From the NCBI RefSeq assembly GCF_037892195.1, contig NZ_JATACI010000002.1, positions 620,001 to 684,000 on the forward strand: a stretch of 64,000 bases of DNA. The letters run 5' to 3'. Made by a program: the position numbers and the translations under genes. Shown here one piece after another: positions 21,634 to 31,129 of the stretch. The DNA comes from Yoonia sp. GPGPB17. Its GTDB lineage: Bacteria; Pseudomonadota; Alphaproteobacteria; Rhodobacterales; Rhodobacteraceae. The notes below the pieces were generated by a model. That model saw only the letters and a program-made list of their open reading frames with translations. It was not told the origin of the DNA and searched no databases. Position 1 is the first letter of the stretch, and the number at the start of each line of letters is the position of its first letter.

Positions 21634-23253
21634 ATGGGCAAGGAACGCCTCTACCTCTTTGATACCACCCTGCGCGATGGCGCGCAGACCCAAGGGGTGC
21701 AGTTTTCTGCTGGGGAAAAGCAGCAGATCGCGGCTGTGCTGGATGACCTTGGCCTTGATTACATCGAAGGCGGTTGGCCGGGTGCCAACCCGACCGATAC
21801 TGAGTTCTTCGCAAGCCCGCCCAAAACGAAAGCGACCTTCACCGCCTTTGGCATGACCAAGCGCAGCGGCCGCTCGGCTGAGAATGACGATGTACTGGCG
21901 GCGGTGATGAATGCGGACACGCCAGCGGTCTGCTTGGTCGGCAAAGCGCATGATTTTCATGTGACGACTGCGCTTGGGATCAGTCTTGAGGAGAATATTG
22001 AAAACCTCTCTGCCAGCTTTGCCCATATCAAGGCGCAGGGCCGTGAGGGACTTTTTGATGCCGAACATTTCTTCGACGGCTACAAAGCAAACCCTGACTA
22101 CGCTTTGCAGGCGATCCATGCGGCCCATGACGCGGGCGCGCGCTGGATCGTGCTGTGCGATACCAATGGCGGTGTGCTGCCCCATGAGGTGTCCGAAATT
22201 GTCACGGCGGTAATCGCGAGCGGCATTCCTGGTGAGCATCTGGCGATCCATACCCACAATGACACCGAGAGTGCGGTGGCTAATACATTGGCTGCCGTAC
22301 TGGCAGGTGCGCGGCAGGTGCAGGGGACGTTGAACGGGCTGGGTGAGCGGTGCGGCAATGCGAACCTGACGACATTGATCCCGACGCTGCTGTTGAAAGA
22401 ACCCTACGCCAGCATGTTTGAAACGGGTGTGTCACCGAACGCTCTGAAGGGGTTGCGCCGCGCGTCGCGCCTGCTTGATGACATTCTCAACCGGGTGCCT
22501 GCCAAGCAAGCGCCCTATGTCGGCGCCTCGGCCTTTGCGCATAAGTCAGGGCTGCATGCGTCGGCGATTGCGAAAGATCCGGCCACTTACGAACACATTG
22601 ATCCGGCGGCGGTGGGCAATACCCGCATTGTACCGATGTCCAATCAGGCCGGGCAGTCCAACCTGCGTACACGTCTGCTAGAGGCAGGACTGGAGGTCGC
22701 GGCGGATGACCCGGCCTTGCCCCGCATTGTCGAGCGGATCAAGGAACGCGAGGCGCAAGGCTATTCTTATGATACGGCGCAAGCCAGTTTTGAGCTTCTG
22801 GCGCGCGAAGAGCTCGGGACATTGCCGCAGTTTTTTGAAGTGAAACGCTACCGGGTGACGGTTGAGCGGCGCAAGAACAAGCGCAATCAGATGGTGTCAA
22901 TCTCCGAGGCGGTTGTGGTCACGAAGGTCCATGGCAAGAAGATGCTGAATGTCAGCGAAAGTCAGGGGCCGGATGGGTCTGATCAGGGCCCGGTCAACGC
23001 GCTCTCCCGCGCGCTGTCCAAGGATCTTGGACCTTATCAGGAGATCATCGACGATATGCAGTTGGTCGACTTCAAAGTCCGCATCACCAATGGCGGGACC
23101 GAGGCTGTGACCCGCGTGATCATTGATAGCGAAGACGGCAAGGGCCGCCGCTGGTCGACTGTGGGTGTCAGCGCCAACATCGTGGATGCCTCCTTTGATG
23201 CATTGATTGATGCGATCAATTGGAAGCTGATCCGGGATGGGGCGAAGGCATGA
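21634..23253 (+). CDS. cimA: (R)-citramalate synthase
   Basis: Condenses pyruvate and acetyl-CoA to citramalate, the threonine-independent entry to isoleucine. 539 residues from ATG 21634, with GGAGGGGG upstream. YLFDTTLRDGAQTQGVQFS is the HMGL-like catalytic start, AIHTHNDTESAVANTLAAV the HxH metal motif, and GTLNGLGERCGNANL the family signature. From about residue 400 comes the LeuA-type allosteric domain (FEVKRYRVTVERRKN onward), where isoleucine or leucine feedback acts in relatives. The DGAQTQGV stretch and the EGGWPGANPTD segment favour CimA over 2-isopropylmalate synthase. It overlaps the following lipoprotein gene by four bases. Confidence 0.92.
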   Translation: MGKERLYLFDTTLRDGAQTQGVQFSAGEKQQIAAVLDDLGLDYIEGGWPGANPTDTEFFASPPKTKATFTAFGMTKRSGRSAENDDVLAAVMNADTPAVCLVGKAHDFHVTTALGISLEENIENLSASFAHIKAQGREGLFDAEHFFDGYKANPDYALQAIHAAHDAGARWIVLCDTNGGVLPHEVSEIVTAVIASGIPGEHLAIHTHNDTESAVANTLAAVLAGARQVQGTLNGLGERCGNANLTTLIPTLLLKEPYASMFETGVSPNALKGLRRASRLLDDILNRVPAKQAPYVGASAFAHKSGLHASAIAKDPATYEHIDPAAVGNTRIVPMSNQAGQSNLRTRLLEAGLEVAADDPALPRIVERIKEREAQGYSYDTAQASFELLAREELGTLPQFFEVKRYRVTVERRKNKRNQMVSISEAVVVTKVHGKKMLNVSESQGPDGSDQGPVNALSRALSKDLGPYQEIIDDMQLVDFKVRITNGGTEAVTRVIIDSEDGKGRRWSTVGVSANIVDASFDALIDAINWKLIRDGAKA

Positions 23254-23684
23254 TCAGGGCATTTGTTTTATGCCTTGGTTTGCTAACGGCCTGCACGCAG
23301 CAACAACAACCTTTTCTACCCTCCGTTTCGGTTGGATCAGGTGGTTCCATTTGGGGCGGAAGCGCAACCACCTATTTCGCCGATGATACGGTTGTTGTGC
23401 GCAGCTGGGGCGGGACGCCGGATAGCTTGAAAGAAGAGCGCTTTGTTTTACCACAGGGTACTTTTGCTGCCCTACAAAAGGTCGCGCTTCTGCAACTCGA
23501 TAGCATTGTCGTGCCTGACGAAACGCAAGCTTGCTTGGACTATGGTTCTGATTTCATTGCAGTGTCTCTGTCCGAGAACGAGGTTAGCCGTGTCGATGTC
23601 AGTTGCCCATACCCGCCGGTGACTGCGGGTCGGAATGCGATCAGAACTGCCGCATCAAATCCGGGTTTCGCACATGAGCTTTGA
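23250..23684 (+). CDS. Small lipoprotein of unknown function
   Basis: 144 residues. The N-terminus MIRAFVLCLGLLTACTQQ has a signal peptide and lipobox (LTAC), so it is probably a lipid-anchored periplasmic protein. The body has two Cys (QACLDYG and VSCPYP) about 30 residues apart that could form a disulphide. No family recognised. It is translationally coupled to cimA through ATGA and overlaps the next gene by 11 bases. Confidence 0.65.
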   Translation: MIRAFVLCLGLLTACTQQQQPFLPSVSVGSGGSIWGGSATTYFADDTVVVRSWGGTPDSLKEERFVLPQGTFAALQKVALLQLDSIVVPDETQACLDYGSDFIAVSLSENEVSRVDVSCPYPPVTAGRNAIRTAASNPGFAHEL

Positions 23685-24441
23685 GGCTTGCGCTGCTCTG
23701 GTCGAAAAAGCCGATCCGTTGCGTTTTCGCGTCGCTATGGCGGCGCCGGTGGCAGTGCGTCAAATCCTGTTTCCGCTTTATGCGTTCAACGTCGAAGTGG
23801 CGCGCGCGCCTTGGGTGACCCAAGAGGCGATGATTGCCGAGATGCGCCTGCAATGGTGGCGCGATGCGCTGGACGAGATTGCTGCGGGCAAGACATCCCG
23901 TCGTCATGAGGTGGTCGATGCTCTGGCAGGTTGTCTGGATCCAGAGGGCGCGCAGTGCCTAGACGGGTTGGTCGCGGCGCGGCGGTGGGATGTGTATAAA
24001 GACCCATTTGAGGGCCCGGATCATTTTGACGAATACATCAACGCCACATCAGGCCATTTGATGTGGACAGCGGCGCGTTTGCTGGGGGCGGCGGATGAAA
24101 GCACCGTGCGCGATTTTGCTTATGGCGTGGGGATCGCGAATATCTTTCAGGCTGTCCCAGCGCTCACCGCGCAATCGCGCCAGCCGCTGATTGATACCTC
24201 CGACGCCGGAATCAAGGCGCTCGCTGCGCAAGGTTCGGTGCGATTGAACAAAGCCAAGTCGCAACGGCGTACCGTCCCAAAAGCATCGGGCCCAGCTTTG
24301 GTGGCAGGTTACCATGCGCGTCCGGTGTTGCAGATGGTGCAAGAGGCGCCGGGGCGCGTCATGGCCGACGCGCTGGACACAAACCCAGCACGCGACAGTC
24401 TGCGGTTTTTGAACGTCTCTTTACGTGGTTGGTGGCGCTAG
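23674..24441 (+). CDS. Squalene/phytoene synthase-fold protein (NDUFAF6-like)
   Basis: 255 residues of the trans-isoprenyl diphosphate synthase fold: FPLYAFNVEVARAPWVTQEA and MRLQWWRDALDEI in the first half, then YINATSGHLMWTAARLLG and GVGIANIFQAVPAL. The Asp-rich prenyl-diphosphate motifs (DxxxD) of real squalene or phytoene synthases are weak or absent. This resembles the NDUFAF6 group linked to complex I assembly more than a terpenoid enzyme. It overlaps the lipoprotein gene and converges on the MFS gene. Confidence 0.75.
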   Translation: MSFEACAALVEKADPLRFRVAMAAPVAVRQILFPLYAFNVEVARAPWVTQEAMIAEMRLQWWRDALDEIAAGKTSRRHEVVDALAGCLDPEGAQCLDGLVAARRWDVYKDPFEGPDHFDEYINATSGHLMWTAARLLGAADESTVRDFAYGVGIANIFQAVPALTAQSRQPLIDTSDAGIKALAAQGSVRLNKAKSQRRTVPKASGPALVAGYHARPVLQMVQEAPGRVMADALDTNPARDSLRFLNVSLRGWWR

Positions 24442-25652
24442 ACAGCCATTTTGGGCTGGCGCACCAACCAGATCAGCGATCCGCCTGCCAATACCAGGAA
24501 CGGCACCATCGCGAGGTTGACTGCATTCCAGCCCTCTACAGGCGAGCCGCCAGAGCAATTCATCAGCCCGCCAGAGGCCAATGATGCAACGGTCACCATC
24601 CCAAAGACGATCATGTCGTTCATGCCTTGCACGGCGCCGCGTTCCTCGGGTCTGTGTGCGCCCGCAAGCATTGTGGTGGCACCGATGAACCCAAAGTTCC
24701 ACCCAAGGCCCAGCAGGATAAGCGCGATATAGAAGTTCCCCAGTTCCACGCCGGACAATGCGACACCACCGGCCAGCGCGAGAATGATCAGGCCAAGTGA
24801 AACGATCCGCTCAACGCCGAAGCGCGCAATAAGATGTCCGGTAACGAAAGAAGGGGCGAACATGGCCAGCACATGGGCTGAGACGATGTCGTTGGCGTCA
24901 TCCGTGGTAAAGCCGCAGCCAACGACTGCCAGCGGCGTCGAGGTCATCACAAGGTTCATCAGCGAATAGGACACCATCGCACAAATGATCGCGACGAGGA
25001 TACGCGGATCACGCAGCAGCTCCATCCGGGTGCGTCCGGCGACGGGCGCAGCCTCGGGCTCTTTCTTGGAGCCTTTCGGCAGGTCCAGCCAGAGGAAAAG
25101 GAACATACCCACGAGGTTCAACACGATGATGGCCATATAGGTGCCCAGAAAAGGAACGACATAAGCATCTTGCACCAGCTTGTTCAGCTGTGGGCCAACG
25201 ATGGCGGACAATAGCCCACCGGCCATCACGTATGAAATAGCTTTGGGACGGAAGGCATCGGATGCTGTGTCCGTCGCGGCAAAACGGTAAAAACCCTGTG
25301 CGGACATATAGATACCAGTCAAATATGATCCGGCAAGCAGTATCACAAAGGAACTGGTGTAGAGACCATAAGCGGATACCGCGGCCCCGGTTGCCCCGGC
25401 GAATGCACCAAGGAAAAACCCGAAACGCCGCCCATTGCGTTGCATCAGCGGGCTGATCCAGGGTGCGGTTGTCATGGAGCCGAACACGATAAACGAGATG
25501 GGCAGGGTGGCAAGACAAGGGTTGGAGGCGAGTTGCCCACCTGCCAGTCCACCAACCACGAAAATCATGGGGAGCTGCGCGCCAAGGATAGCTTGCGCAA
25601 GCACCAGTACGGCCACATTGCGTTTGGCCCGTGTATCGTCAATGTAAGTCAT
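24438..25652 (-). CDS. MFS transporter
   Basis: A 404-residue inner-membrane protein with 12 predicted membrane segments. RNGRRFGFFLGAFAG corresponds to the loop 2-3 motif of the major facilitator superfamily, and HLIARFGVERIVSLGLIIL to its repeat in the second half. A central cytoplasmic linker is basic and acidic (LPKGSKKEPEAAPVAGRTRM). The chosen start (MTYIDDTRAKRN) is inside a longer frame. Substrate unknown. Confidence 0.85.
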   Translation of the reverse strand: MTYIDDTRAKRNVAVLVLAQAILGAQLPMIFVVGGLAGGQLASNPCLATLPISFIVFGSMTTAPWISPLMQRNGRRFGFFLGAFAGATGAAVSAYGLYTSSFVILLAGSYLTGIYMSAQGFYRFAATDTASDAFRPKAISYVMAGGLLSAIVGPQLNKLVQDAYVVPFLGTYMAIIVLNLVGMFLFLWLDLPKGSKKEPEAAPVAGRTRMELLRDPRILVAIICAMVSYSLMNLVMTSTPLAVVGCGFTTDDANDIVSAHVLAMFAPSFVTGHLIARFGVERIVSLGLIILALAGGVALSGVELGNFYIALILLGLGWNFGFIGATTMLAGAHRPEERGAVQGMNDMIVFGMVTVASLASGGLMNCSGGSPVEGWNAVNLAMVPFLVLAGGSLIWLVRQPKMAV

Positions 25653-25695
25653 GGTGGTATCGGTACGCCCGCTCTGGGAAAGGTGCAAGGACTGC

Positions 25696-26947
25696 TTATA
25701 CCTGATCAATAATATGGGCGAAGCTGCCGCTGACATTGTTCTGGATCAAGCCCATAGGCGGCAGGGTGGTGCCTTCAGCATCGCAGGCATCAAAGAGCGG
25801 TGTCCCTTCGGCGCGCAGGGTGGTGGCATAGTGAAACTCATGCCCTTTCCAAGCACCAGCAAAGGGTCCATCGCGCGCGGATAGATCACGATAGCCAAGG
25901 TGTAGTTTCGGTGCGGCGAATGATGTTTCGAGCGGCAGCAGCCCCGCCATTTTGTGCTGGTGGCCGTCTTTATCGGTCAGCGTTTCACCCAAGGTCATGT
26001 AGCCCCCGCACTCGCCATAAATCTGCGCCCTACTGGTGCGCAGTGACGACAGGAAGGTTGTATTTGCGGCGAGCTTCCCTGCGTGAAGTTCAGGATACCC
26101 CCCGGCAGGTAAATCATTTCGACGTCCGGTGCGGGTTCATCTGCAAGCGGCGAAAAGAAGTGCAGGCTTGCGCTTAAGCGTCTTGCCAATCCCGCAGAAG
26201 ATGGGGGTAGCTAAAGGCAAATGCGGCATCTTGCGCAATGGCAATCGTTTGCGCGGGTGGTTTGGGCTTTCGGTCATACGCGGCCGTCTTCATGGGTTTG
26301 AGCAACAATTTCAGCGCAGGTATATCGCAATGCGCCAGAACCAAATCTGCGGCACCATCCAGAAAGCTATCAAGATCGGGTCTTTCCTGCGCTTGAACGA
26401 GACCAAGGTGCCTTGACGGCTGGGTGAGTTTTTTGCTGCGCGGAATCGCACCAAAAACGGAAATATCCCCAAGCGCCCGGCGCAACATGCCTTCATGACG
26501 CGCAGAACCCACATTGTTGAGGATGACGCCCGCAATCTGCACCTTTGGATCATGTTGAATGAACCCCTGTGCCAGAGGTGCGACTGATCCTGCCATTTTT
26601 CCGGCGTCGATCACCAGAACAACGGGGAGGTCAAGACAGCGTGCAAGATCCGCCGTAGCGCCTTTCCCGTCTGGTGGCGCGCCGTCAAAGAGCCCCATGG
26701 CTCCTTCGATAATCAGGGGGATTGGACCCGCGCTGAGCGCTTTGAGGCGGGCAGGGGCCATCGCCCAGGCGTCAAGATTGAGGCAGGCATGACCGCAGGC
26801 GGCTTCGTGAAACCGCGGATCAATGTAATCTGGGCCCGACTTGGCGGCCCTAACGGGCACTTCGCGTCTTCTGAAGGCGCGTAACAGGCCAAGGGTGAGT
26901 GTGGTTTTGCCGCTGCCAGAGGATGGCGCGGCAATCACAAAGCTCAT
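25696..26947 (-). CDS. cobB: Cobyrinate/hydrogenobyrinate a,c-diamide synthase (two frameshifts)
   Basis: Amidates the a and c side chains of the corrin ring with glutamine and ATP. The N-terminal half has the P-loop APSSGSGKTTLTLGLL, KSGPDYIDPRFH and IIEGAMGLFDG. The C-terminal class I glutamine amidotransferase-like half has FFSPLADEPAPD, YLPGGYPEL (after repair) and IYGECGGYMTLG with the catalytic Cys. The frame breaks at 26172-26179 (GCTTAAGC; GCCGGC gives QDAGASLHFF) and in a G run at 26098-26103 (six read, seven needed). Repaired length is about 416 residues, normal for CobB/CbiA. It lies downstream of cobA on the same strand. Confidence 0.88.
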
Positions 26948-27016
26948 CGCGCTTGGAGGCTGAGGGCAGCCTCAGGCGGACGTCTTGTGGGCAAGATGAT
27001 AGGGTGGTGCATCGGT

Positions 27017-27868
27017 CTAGGCCGATTCTGCAGGGCGTCCGCGTCCCAATGGATCAAGGTTGCGCGGTGCTTGCCCCAAGGCCATGTTTTGCCAGTCAAG
27101 CACTTGCCGCATCAGTACAGATTGTCCGACGCATATGATGGCTGGTGGTGAAAGACCTGCCGCATGGATATCTGCGACAATTGTGCCAAGCGTCGTTTCC
27201 AACACCTGCTGCTCATCGGTTGTGGCTGTTGTCACCACAGCGGCGGGCTCATACGGGCTGCGTCCCGCGTCCATCAACTGCGTTGCGATTTGGGCAATGT
27301 GTTTCATGCCCATATAAATTACGATGACCTGACTGCCCTTCGATATGCTGACCCAGTCAAGCGAGCTGGGCGTATTCCCGGACTGATCATGTCCCGTCAC
27401 GAATGTGACGGATTGGTTCACGTCACGGTGGGTAACAGGGATGCCTGCATAGGCCAGCCCACCAATGCCAGCCGAGATACCGGGGATGATGCGGATGGGG
27501 ATGTCGTGCTGCACCAGCGTTTGCGCTTCTTCGCCGCCGCGTCCGAAGACGAAAGGGTCACCGCCTTTGAGCCGCAGAACACGTTTACCTGCGCGCGCCA
27601 GATCGACCAGCCGCAATGAGATATCGCGTTGCTTGGCGGAGGGTTTGCCGCCGCGCTTGCCTGCATAGATATGTTCGGCTTGCGGTGCCCATGTCAGGAT
27701 TTCTTCCTGTACCAAGGCGTCATAGATCACCACATCAGCCTGTCGCAACGCGTTGACCGCATGCAGCGTCAGCAATCCCGGATCACCCGGACCGGCCCCG
27801 CAAAGCCAAACCCAGCCGGGTTCTAACGTAGGCCACGTGTGGCTGGGGAGGGGGATGTCAGTGCTCAT
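27017..27868 (-). CDS. cobA: Uroporphyrinogen-III C-methyltransferase
   Basis: SAM-dependent methyltransferase converting uroporphyrinogen III to precorrin-2, the entry to cobalamin and sirohaem. 283 residues from ATG 27868 (MSTDIPLPSH). WLCGAGPGDPGLLTLHAV is the N-terminal glycine-rich motif, RLKGGDPFVFGRGGEEA the family signature, and PGISAGIGGLAYAGIPVTHR the substrate region. No CysG-type dehydrogenase domain is fused. It is divergent from cbiD, with about 100 bases between them. Confidence 0.93.
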   Translation of the reverse strand: MSTDIPLPSHTWPTLEPGWVWLCGAGPGDPGLLTLHAVNALRQADVVIYDALVQEEILTWAPQAEHIYAGKRGGKPSAKQRDISLRLVDLARAGKRVLRLKGGDPFVFGRGGEEAQTLVQHDIPIRIIPGISAGIGGLAYAGIPVTHRDVNQSVTFVTGHDQSGNTPSSLDWVSISKGSQVIVIYMGMKHIAQIATQLMDAGRSPYEPAAVVTTATTDEQQVLETTLGTIVADIHAAGLSPPAIICVGQSVLMRQVLDWQNMALGQAPRNLDPLGRGRPAESA

Positions 27869-27966
27869 AGCGTCTTTATGCCGCCGAATGGCGGGCTTGG
27901 AAAGGTGACAAACGACCTTGGATTGGTGATTGCCGTCATGGGCGTGCCTGCCTATCGTCGCGCGCA

Positions 27967-29018
27967 ATGACCGATGAGACCACCACAGAATTGCGCCGCG
28001 GCTGGACCACAGGCGCGTGTGCGACAGCAGCGACAAAAGCGGCGTTGATGCGTCTGTGGGGCGGCGCGTTTCCGCGTGAGGTCGGGATTACGCTGCCAAA
28101 GGGCGAAACGCCGGTGTTTCCACTGGCCGTGGCAGAGGCTTAAGCGACGGCTGGGCGCGTGTGGGGATTACTAAGGATGCCGGGGATGATCCGGATGTGA
28201 CCCATGGCGCCATGATCGTTGTGACGGTGTCGGCGTCCTTGGGTGGCGTGCTATTTGCTGCGGGTGACGGTGTGGGCACTGTGACCAAGGCGGGATTGCC
28301 AATCGGTGTCGGCGAGCCAGCGATCAATCCGGTGCCGCGTCAAATGATGACGGCGGTCGTGCAGGACATGGCCGCGCAGTTCGACCATCCACCCGACGTA
28401 ACCCTAGAAGTGTCCGTGCCGGGTGGGCAGGAGCTTGCCCACAAAACATGGAACCCGCGTTTAGGGATTGAAGGTGGCTTGTCTATTCTCGGGACCACCG
28501 GGGTTGTGCGCCCTTTTAGCTGCGCTGCCTGGATCGCGTCGATCCATCGGGGCATTGATGTCGCGCGCGCCGGCGGCTTGCCGCATGTCGCAGGCTGCAC
28601 GGGGGCGACCTCTGAGAGCGTAGTACAAGCGCTTTATGATCTGCCCGATCACGCGATGCTGGATATGGGTGACTTTGCGGGGGGCATGCTGAAGTATCTC
28701 GTGAAACATCCTGTTGGTCGTGTCACCATTGGCGGCGGCATTGGCAAGATCACCAAACTGGCGCAGGGGGCCATTGATCTGCACTCGGGGCGCAGTCAGG
28801 TGGATTTCGCGCAACTGGCCGAGATGGCGAACGATCAGCGGTTGAGGGATGCCAATACGGCCTTGGAAGCCTATGAGATTGCCGGGCCTGACTTGGCGCA
28901 GGCGGTTGCGGAACAGGCTCTGTTTCAAGTGAAAGATCGGTTCGGAACGCCCGACATCGCGTTCGATATCGTTGTGATTGACCGCAAAGGCACAATTATC
29001 GCGAGGGCGGGCGTATGA
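27967..29018 (+). CDS. cbiD: Cobalt-precorrin-5B C1-methyltransferase (one frameshift)
   Basis: Methylates C1 of the corrin ring. LRRGWTTGACATAATKAALM is the family N-terminus, ITKDAGDDPDVTHG the DDPDVT signature, and HVAGCTGATSESVVQALY and KYLVKHPVGRVTIGGGIGK later motifs. The frame breaks at 28138-28145, where GCTTAAGC stands; GCCGGC there gives AVAEAGDGWARVGITK and a 349-residue protein. The last four bases overlap cobK (ATGA), indicating translational coupling. Confidence 0.9.
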
Positions 29019-29737
29019 CCTTGCTTTTACTGGGGGGTACGGGCGAGGCGCGCCAGATCGCGGCGCGTCTTCAGGGGCAGGATGCCGTGATTTCGCTTGC
29101 CGGTGCCACACGCACCCCCGAGGCGCAGCCCCTGCCGACCCGCATTGGGGGCTTTGGTGGCGTATCTGGTTTCAAGACCTATTTGCAGGATGCCGGGATC
29201 ACAGCGGTTCTGGATGCGACCCATCCTTTTGCGCATCGCATTACGGCGCGGACAGCAGAGGTGTGTCATGCGCGACAGCTGCCTTATGTTCAGTTTCTGC
29301 GTCCCGGATGGCAACCAGAGCCGGGGGACAACTGGATCGAGATCCTGTCCGAGCAGGAGGCTGCCGCTCATATCCCACAGGGATCAATCGTGTTTTTGGG
29401 AACGGGCCGACAGACCTTAGAGCGCTTTGCCAATCTAACAGGGCGCGAAGTGATTTGTCGCCAGATTGATCCGCCGGACGGGCCATTCCCGTTTCCCGGT
29501 GGGCGATATCTTGTGGGACGACCGCCGTTCTCGGTCGCGGATGAGATTGCCCTGTTCCAGAAGCTTGGCGTTGATTTTCTGGTGGTCAAGAATGCCGGTG
29601 GGGCACCAAGTCGCACAAAACTGACTGCGGCCAGACAGTTGGGTATTTCGGTTTTGATGATAGCTCGCCCGCCGCAAGGGGATTGGCCGATAGTGGACAC
29701 CGTTGAGGGTGCGTTGGGGTGGGTACAAGCGCTGTGA
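29015..29737 (+). CDS. cobK: Precorrin-6A/cobalt-precorrin-6A reductase
   Basis: NAD(P)H-dependent reductase of the corrin ring. 240 residues with LLLGGTGEARQIAARL at the start, FGGVSGFKTYL, VLDATHPFAHRIT (the DATHPFA signature) and VVKNAGGAPSRTKLTAARQL near the end, all characteristic of CobK. It is coupled to cbiD and followed without gap by a DNA glycosylase gene. Confidence 0.93.
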   Translation: MTLLLLGGTGEARQIAARLQGQDAVISLAGATRTPEAQPLPTRIGGFGGVSGFKTYLQDAGITAVLDATHPFAHRITARTAEVCHARQLPYVQFLRPGWQPEPGDNWIEILSEQEAAAHIPQGSIVFLGTGRQTLERFANLTGREVICRQIDPPDGPFPFPGGRYLVGRPPFSVADEIALFQKLGVDFLVVKNAGGAPSRTKLTAARQLGISVLMIARPPQGDWPIVDTVEGALGWVQAL

Positions 29738-30363
29738 CCGAACGCGTTATCATGTCAGACGCTTGTGTCTCAGAAGGGGCGGCTTGGCTATGTACCGCAG
29801 AGCCTCGGTTTGCGCAGGCGATGGCTGGGTTGCCGCCCTTGCCATTGCGCTTGAAGCCGGATGGATTTGCCCAGTTGCTGAGCGCGATTGTAAGCCAGCA
29901 GGTCAGTGTCGCGTCTGCCAATGCCATCTGGGGCCGGTTGCAAGAGGCAGGGATGGCTGATCCTGTTCGGGTTTCCGGTGCCACCGAAGAAGACCTTCGG
30001 GCATTGGGTCTAAGCAGGCAAAAGGCAAAATATGCACGTGCTTTGGCTAATGCTCGGATTAACTATGATGAGCTGCATCGGTTGCCCGCGCGCGATGTCA
30101 TCAAGATATTGACCGCAGTGCCAGGGATCGGTGCCTGGACCGCAGAGGTTTATGCCATGTTTTCGCTGGGCCGGGCGGATGTCTTTGCACCGGGAGATCT
30201 GGCGCTGCAAGAAGCGGCGAAACTGATCTTTGCGTTGCCAGAACGGCCCAAAGAAAAGGACTTGCGGGTCATGGCTGACGCTTGGTCCCCTTGGCGGTCG
30301 GTTGCGGCGCGGATCATGTGGGCCTACTACAAGCAGCACAAACAACGGGAAGGCATCAGATGA
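29734..30363 (+). CDS. DNA-3-methyladenine glycosylase II-like (HhH-GPD)
   Basis: A base-excision repair glycosylase of the AlkA type, about 209 residues. The helix-hairpin-helix is LTAVPGIGAWTAEVYAMF and the catalytic Asp follows in FAPGDLALQEA. QLLSAIVSQQVSVASANAIW is the conserved N-terminal helix pair. No Cys-rich iron-sulphur cluster is present, which separates it from Nth/MutY. I chose the GTG at 29734 (reading MTERVIMSDACVSEGAAWL), four bases inside the end of cobK; an ATG at 29752 is the alternative. It is coupled to the next gene by ATGA. Confidence 0.85.
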   Translation: MTERVIMSDACVSEGAAWLCTAEPRFAQAMAGLPPLPLRLKPDGFAQLLSAIVSQQVSVASANAIWGRLQEAGMADPVRVSGATEEDLRALGLSRQKAKYARALANARINYDELHRLPARDVIKILTAVPGIGAWTAEVYAMFSLGRADVFAPGDLALQEAAKLIFALPERPKEKDLRVMADAWSPWRSVAARIMWAYYKQHKQREGIR

Positions 30364-31028
30364 CACGAGCTTTGGACGCCCAGCGGCGCGAACCGGTATC
30401 GGGCGAGATACGGTCTTGCGTGGTGTTTTTACATGGCTACGGGGCCAATGCCGCTGATCTGATTGGTCTGGCTGATCCCTTGGGTGAGCATATGCCCGAT
30501 ACGCTGTTCATTTCCCCCGATGCGCCCGAAGAGTGTCGGGGTGCGCCCATGGGTCGGCAGTGGTTTCCAATCCCTTGGATTGACGGATCGAGTGAAGAAG
30601 AGAGCAAACTTGGCCTTGAGCGCGCCGCCGCTGATCTGGATGCTTTTTTGGATGGTGTGATGGTCGATGAAGATCTTCTGCCCGAACAGGTGATGGTCTT
30701 GGGTTTTTCGCAAGGCACAATGATGGCACTGCATGTGGTCCCGCGCCGCGAGGATCCGATTGCCGGGATCGTCGCTTTTTCGGGTCGTCTGTTGGAACCC
30801 GAATTGCTGGCCGATGAAACCCAAAGCCGCCCGCCGGTTTTGTTGATCCATGGGGATGCGGATGACGTGGTGCCGCCCCAATCGCTGCCACAGGCGGCCG
30901 AAGCTTTGCAGGAAGCTGGCTGGAAAGAGGTTTATGCGCATATCATGAAGGGGACAGGGCATGGGATTGCGCCCGATGGTCTTTCAGTTGCGCTGGCGTT
31001 TATGCGTGATAGGCTGGGATTGAGTTAA
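30360..31028 (+). CDS. Phospholipase/carboxylesterase family alpha/beta hydrolase
   Basis: A 222-residue serine hydrolase similar to bacterial carboxylesterase/acyl-protein thioesterase-type enzymes. VVFLHGYGANAADL is the oxyanion-hole region, MVLGFSQGTMMALH the nucleophile elbow, LLIHGDADDVVPP carries the Asp and KGTGHGIAPDG the His. The substrate is unknown. It is the last gene of the cbiD-cobK-glycosylase-hydrolase run. Confidence 0.88.
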   Translation: MTRALDAQRREPVSGEIRSCVVFLHGYGANAADLIGLADPLGEHMPDTLFISPDAPEECRGAPMGRQWFPIPWIDGSSEEESKLGLERAAADLDAFLDGVMVDEDLLPEQVMVLGFSQGTMMALHVVPRREDPIAGIVAFSGRLLEPELLADETQSRPPVLLIHGDADDVVPPQSLPQAAEALQEAGWKEVYAHIMKGTGHGIAPDGLSVALAFMRDRLGLS

Positions 31029-31129
31029 CGGGAGAGTGTGATGTTTTCTTCTGTTAAGTGTTCCTTACAAACTCCATGTAATTGTGTTCCAAAGGGTCAT
31101 TGGGCCCCTTGGGTAGGACGGGTCTAGAT

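Noticed and set aside
25696..31028. Complete cobalamin biosynthesis cluster
   Set aside because: Only cobA, cobB, cbiD and cobK are present; the remaining steps must lie elsewhere, and the glycosylase and esterase are unrelated by function.
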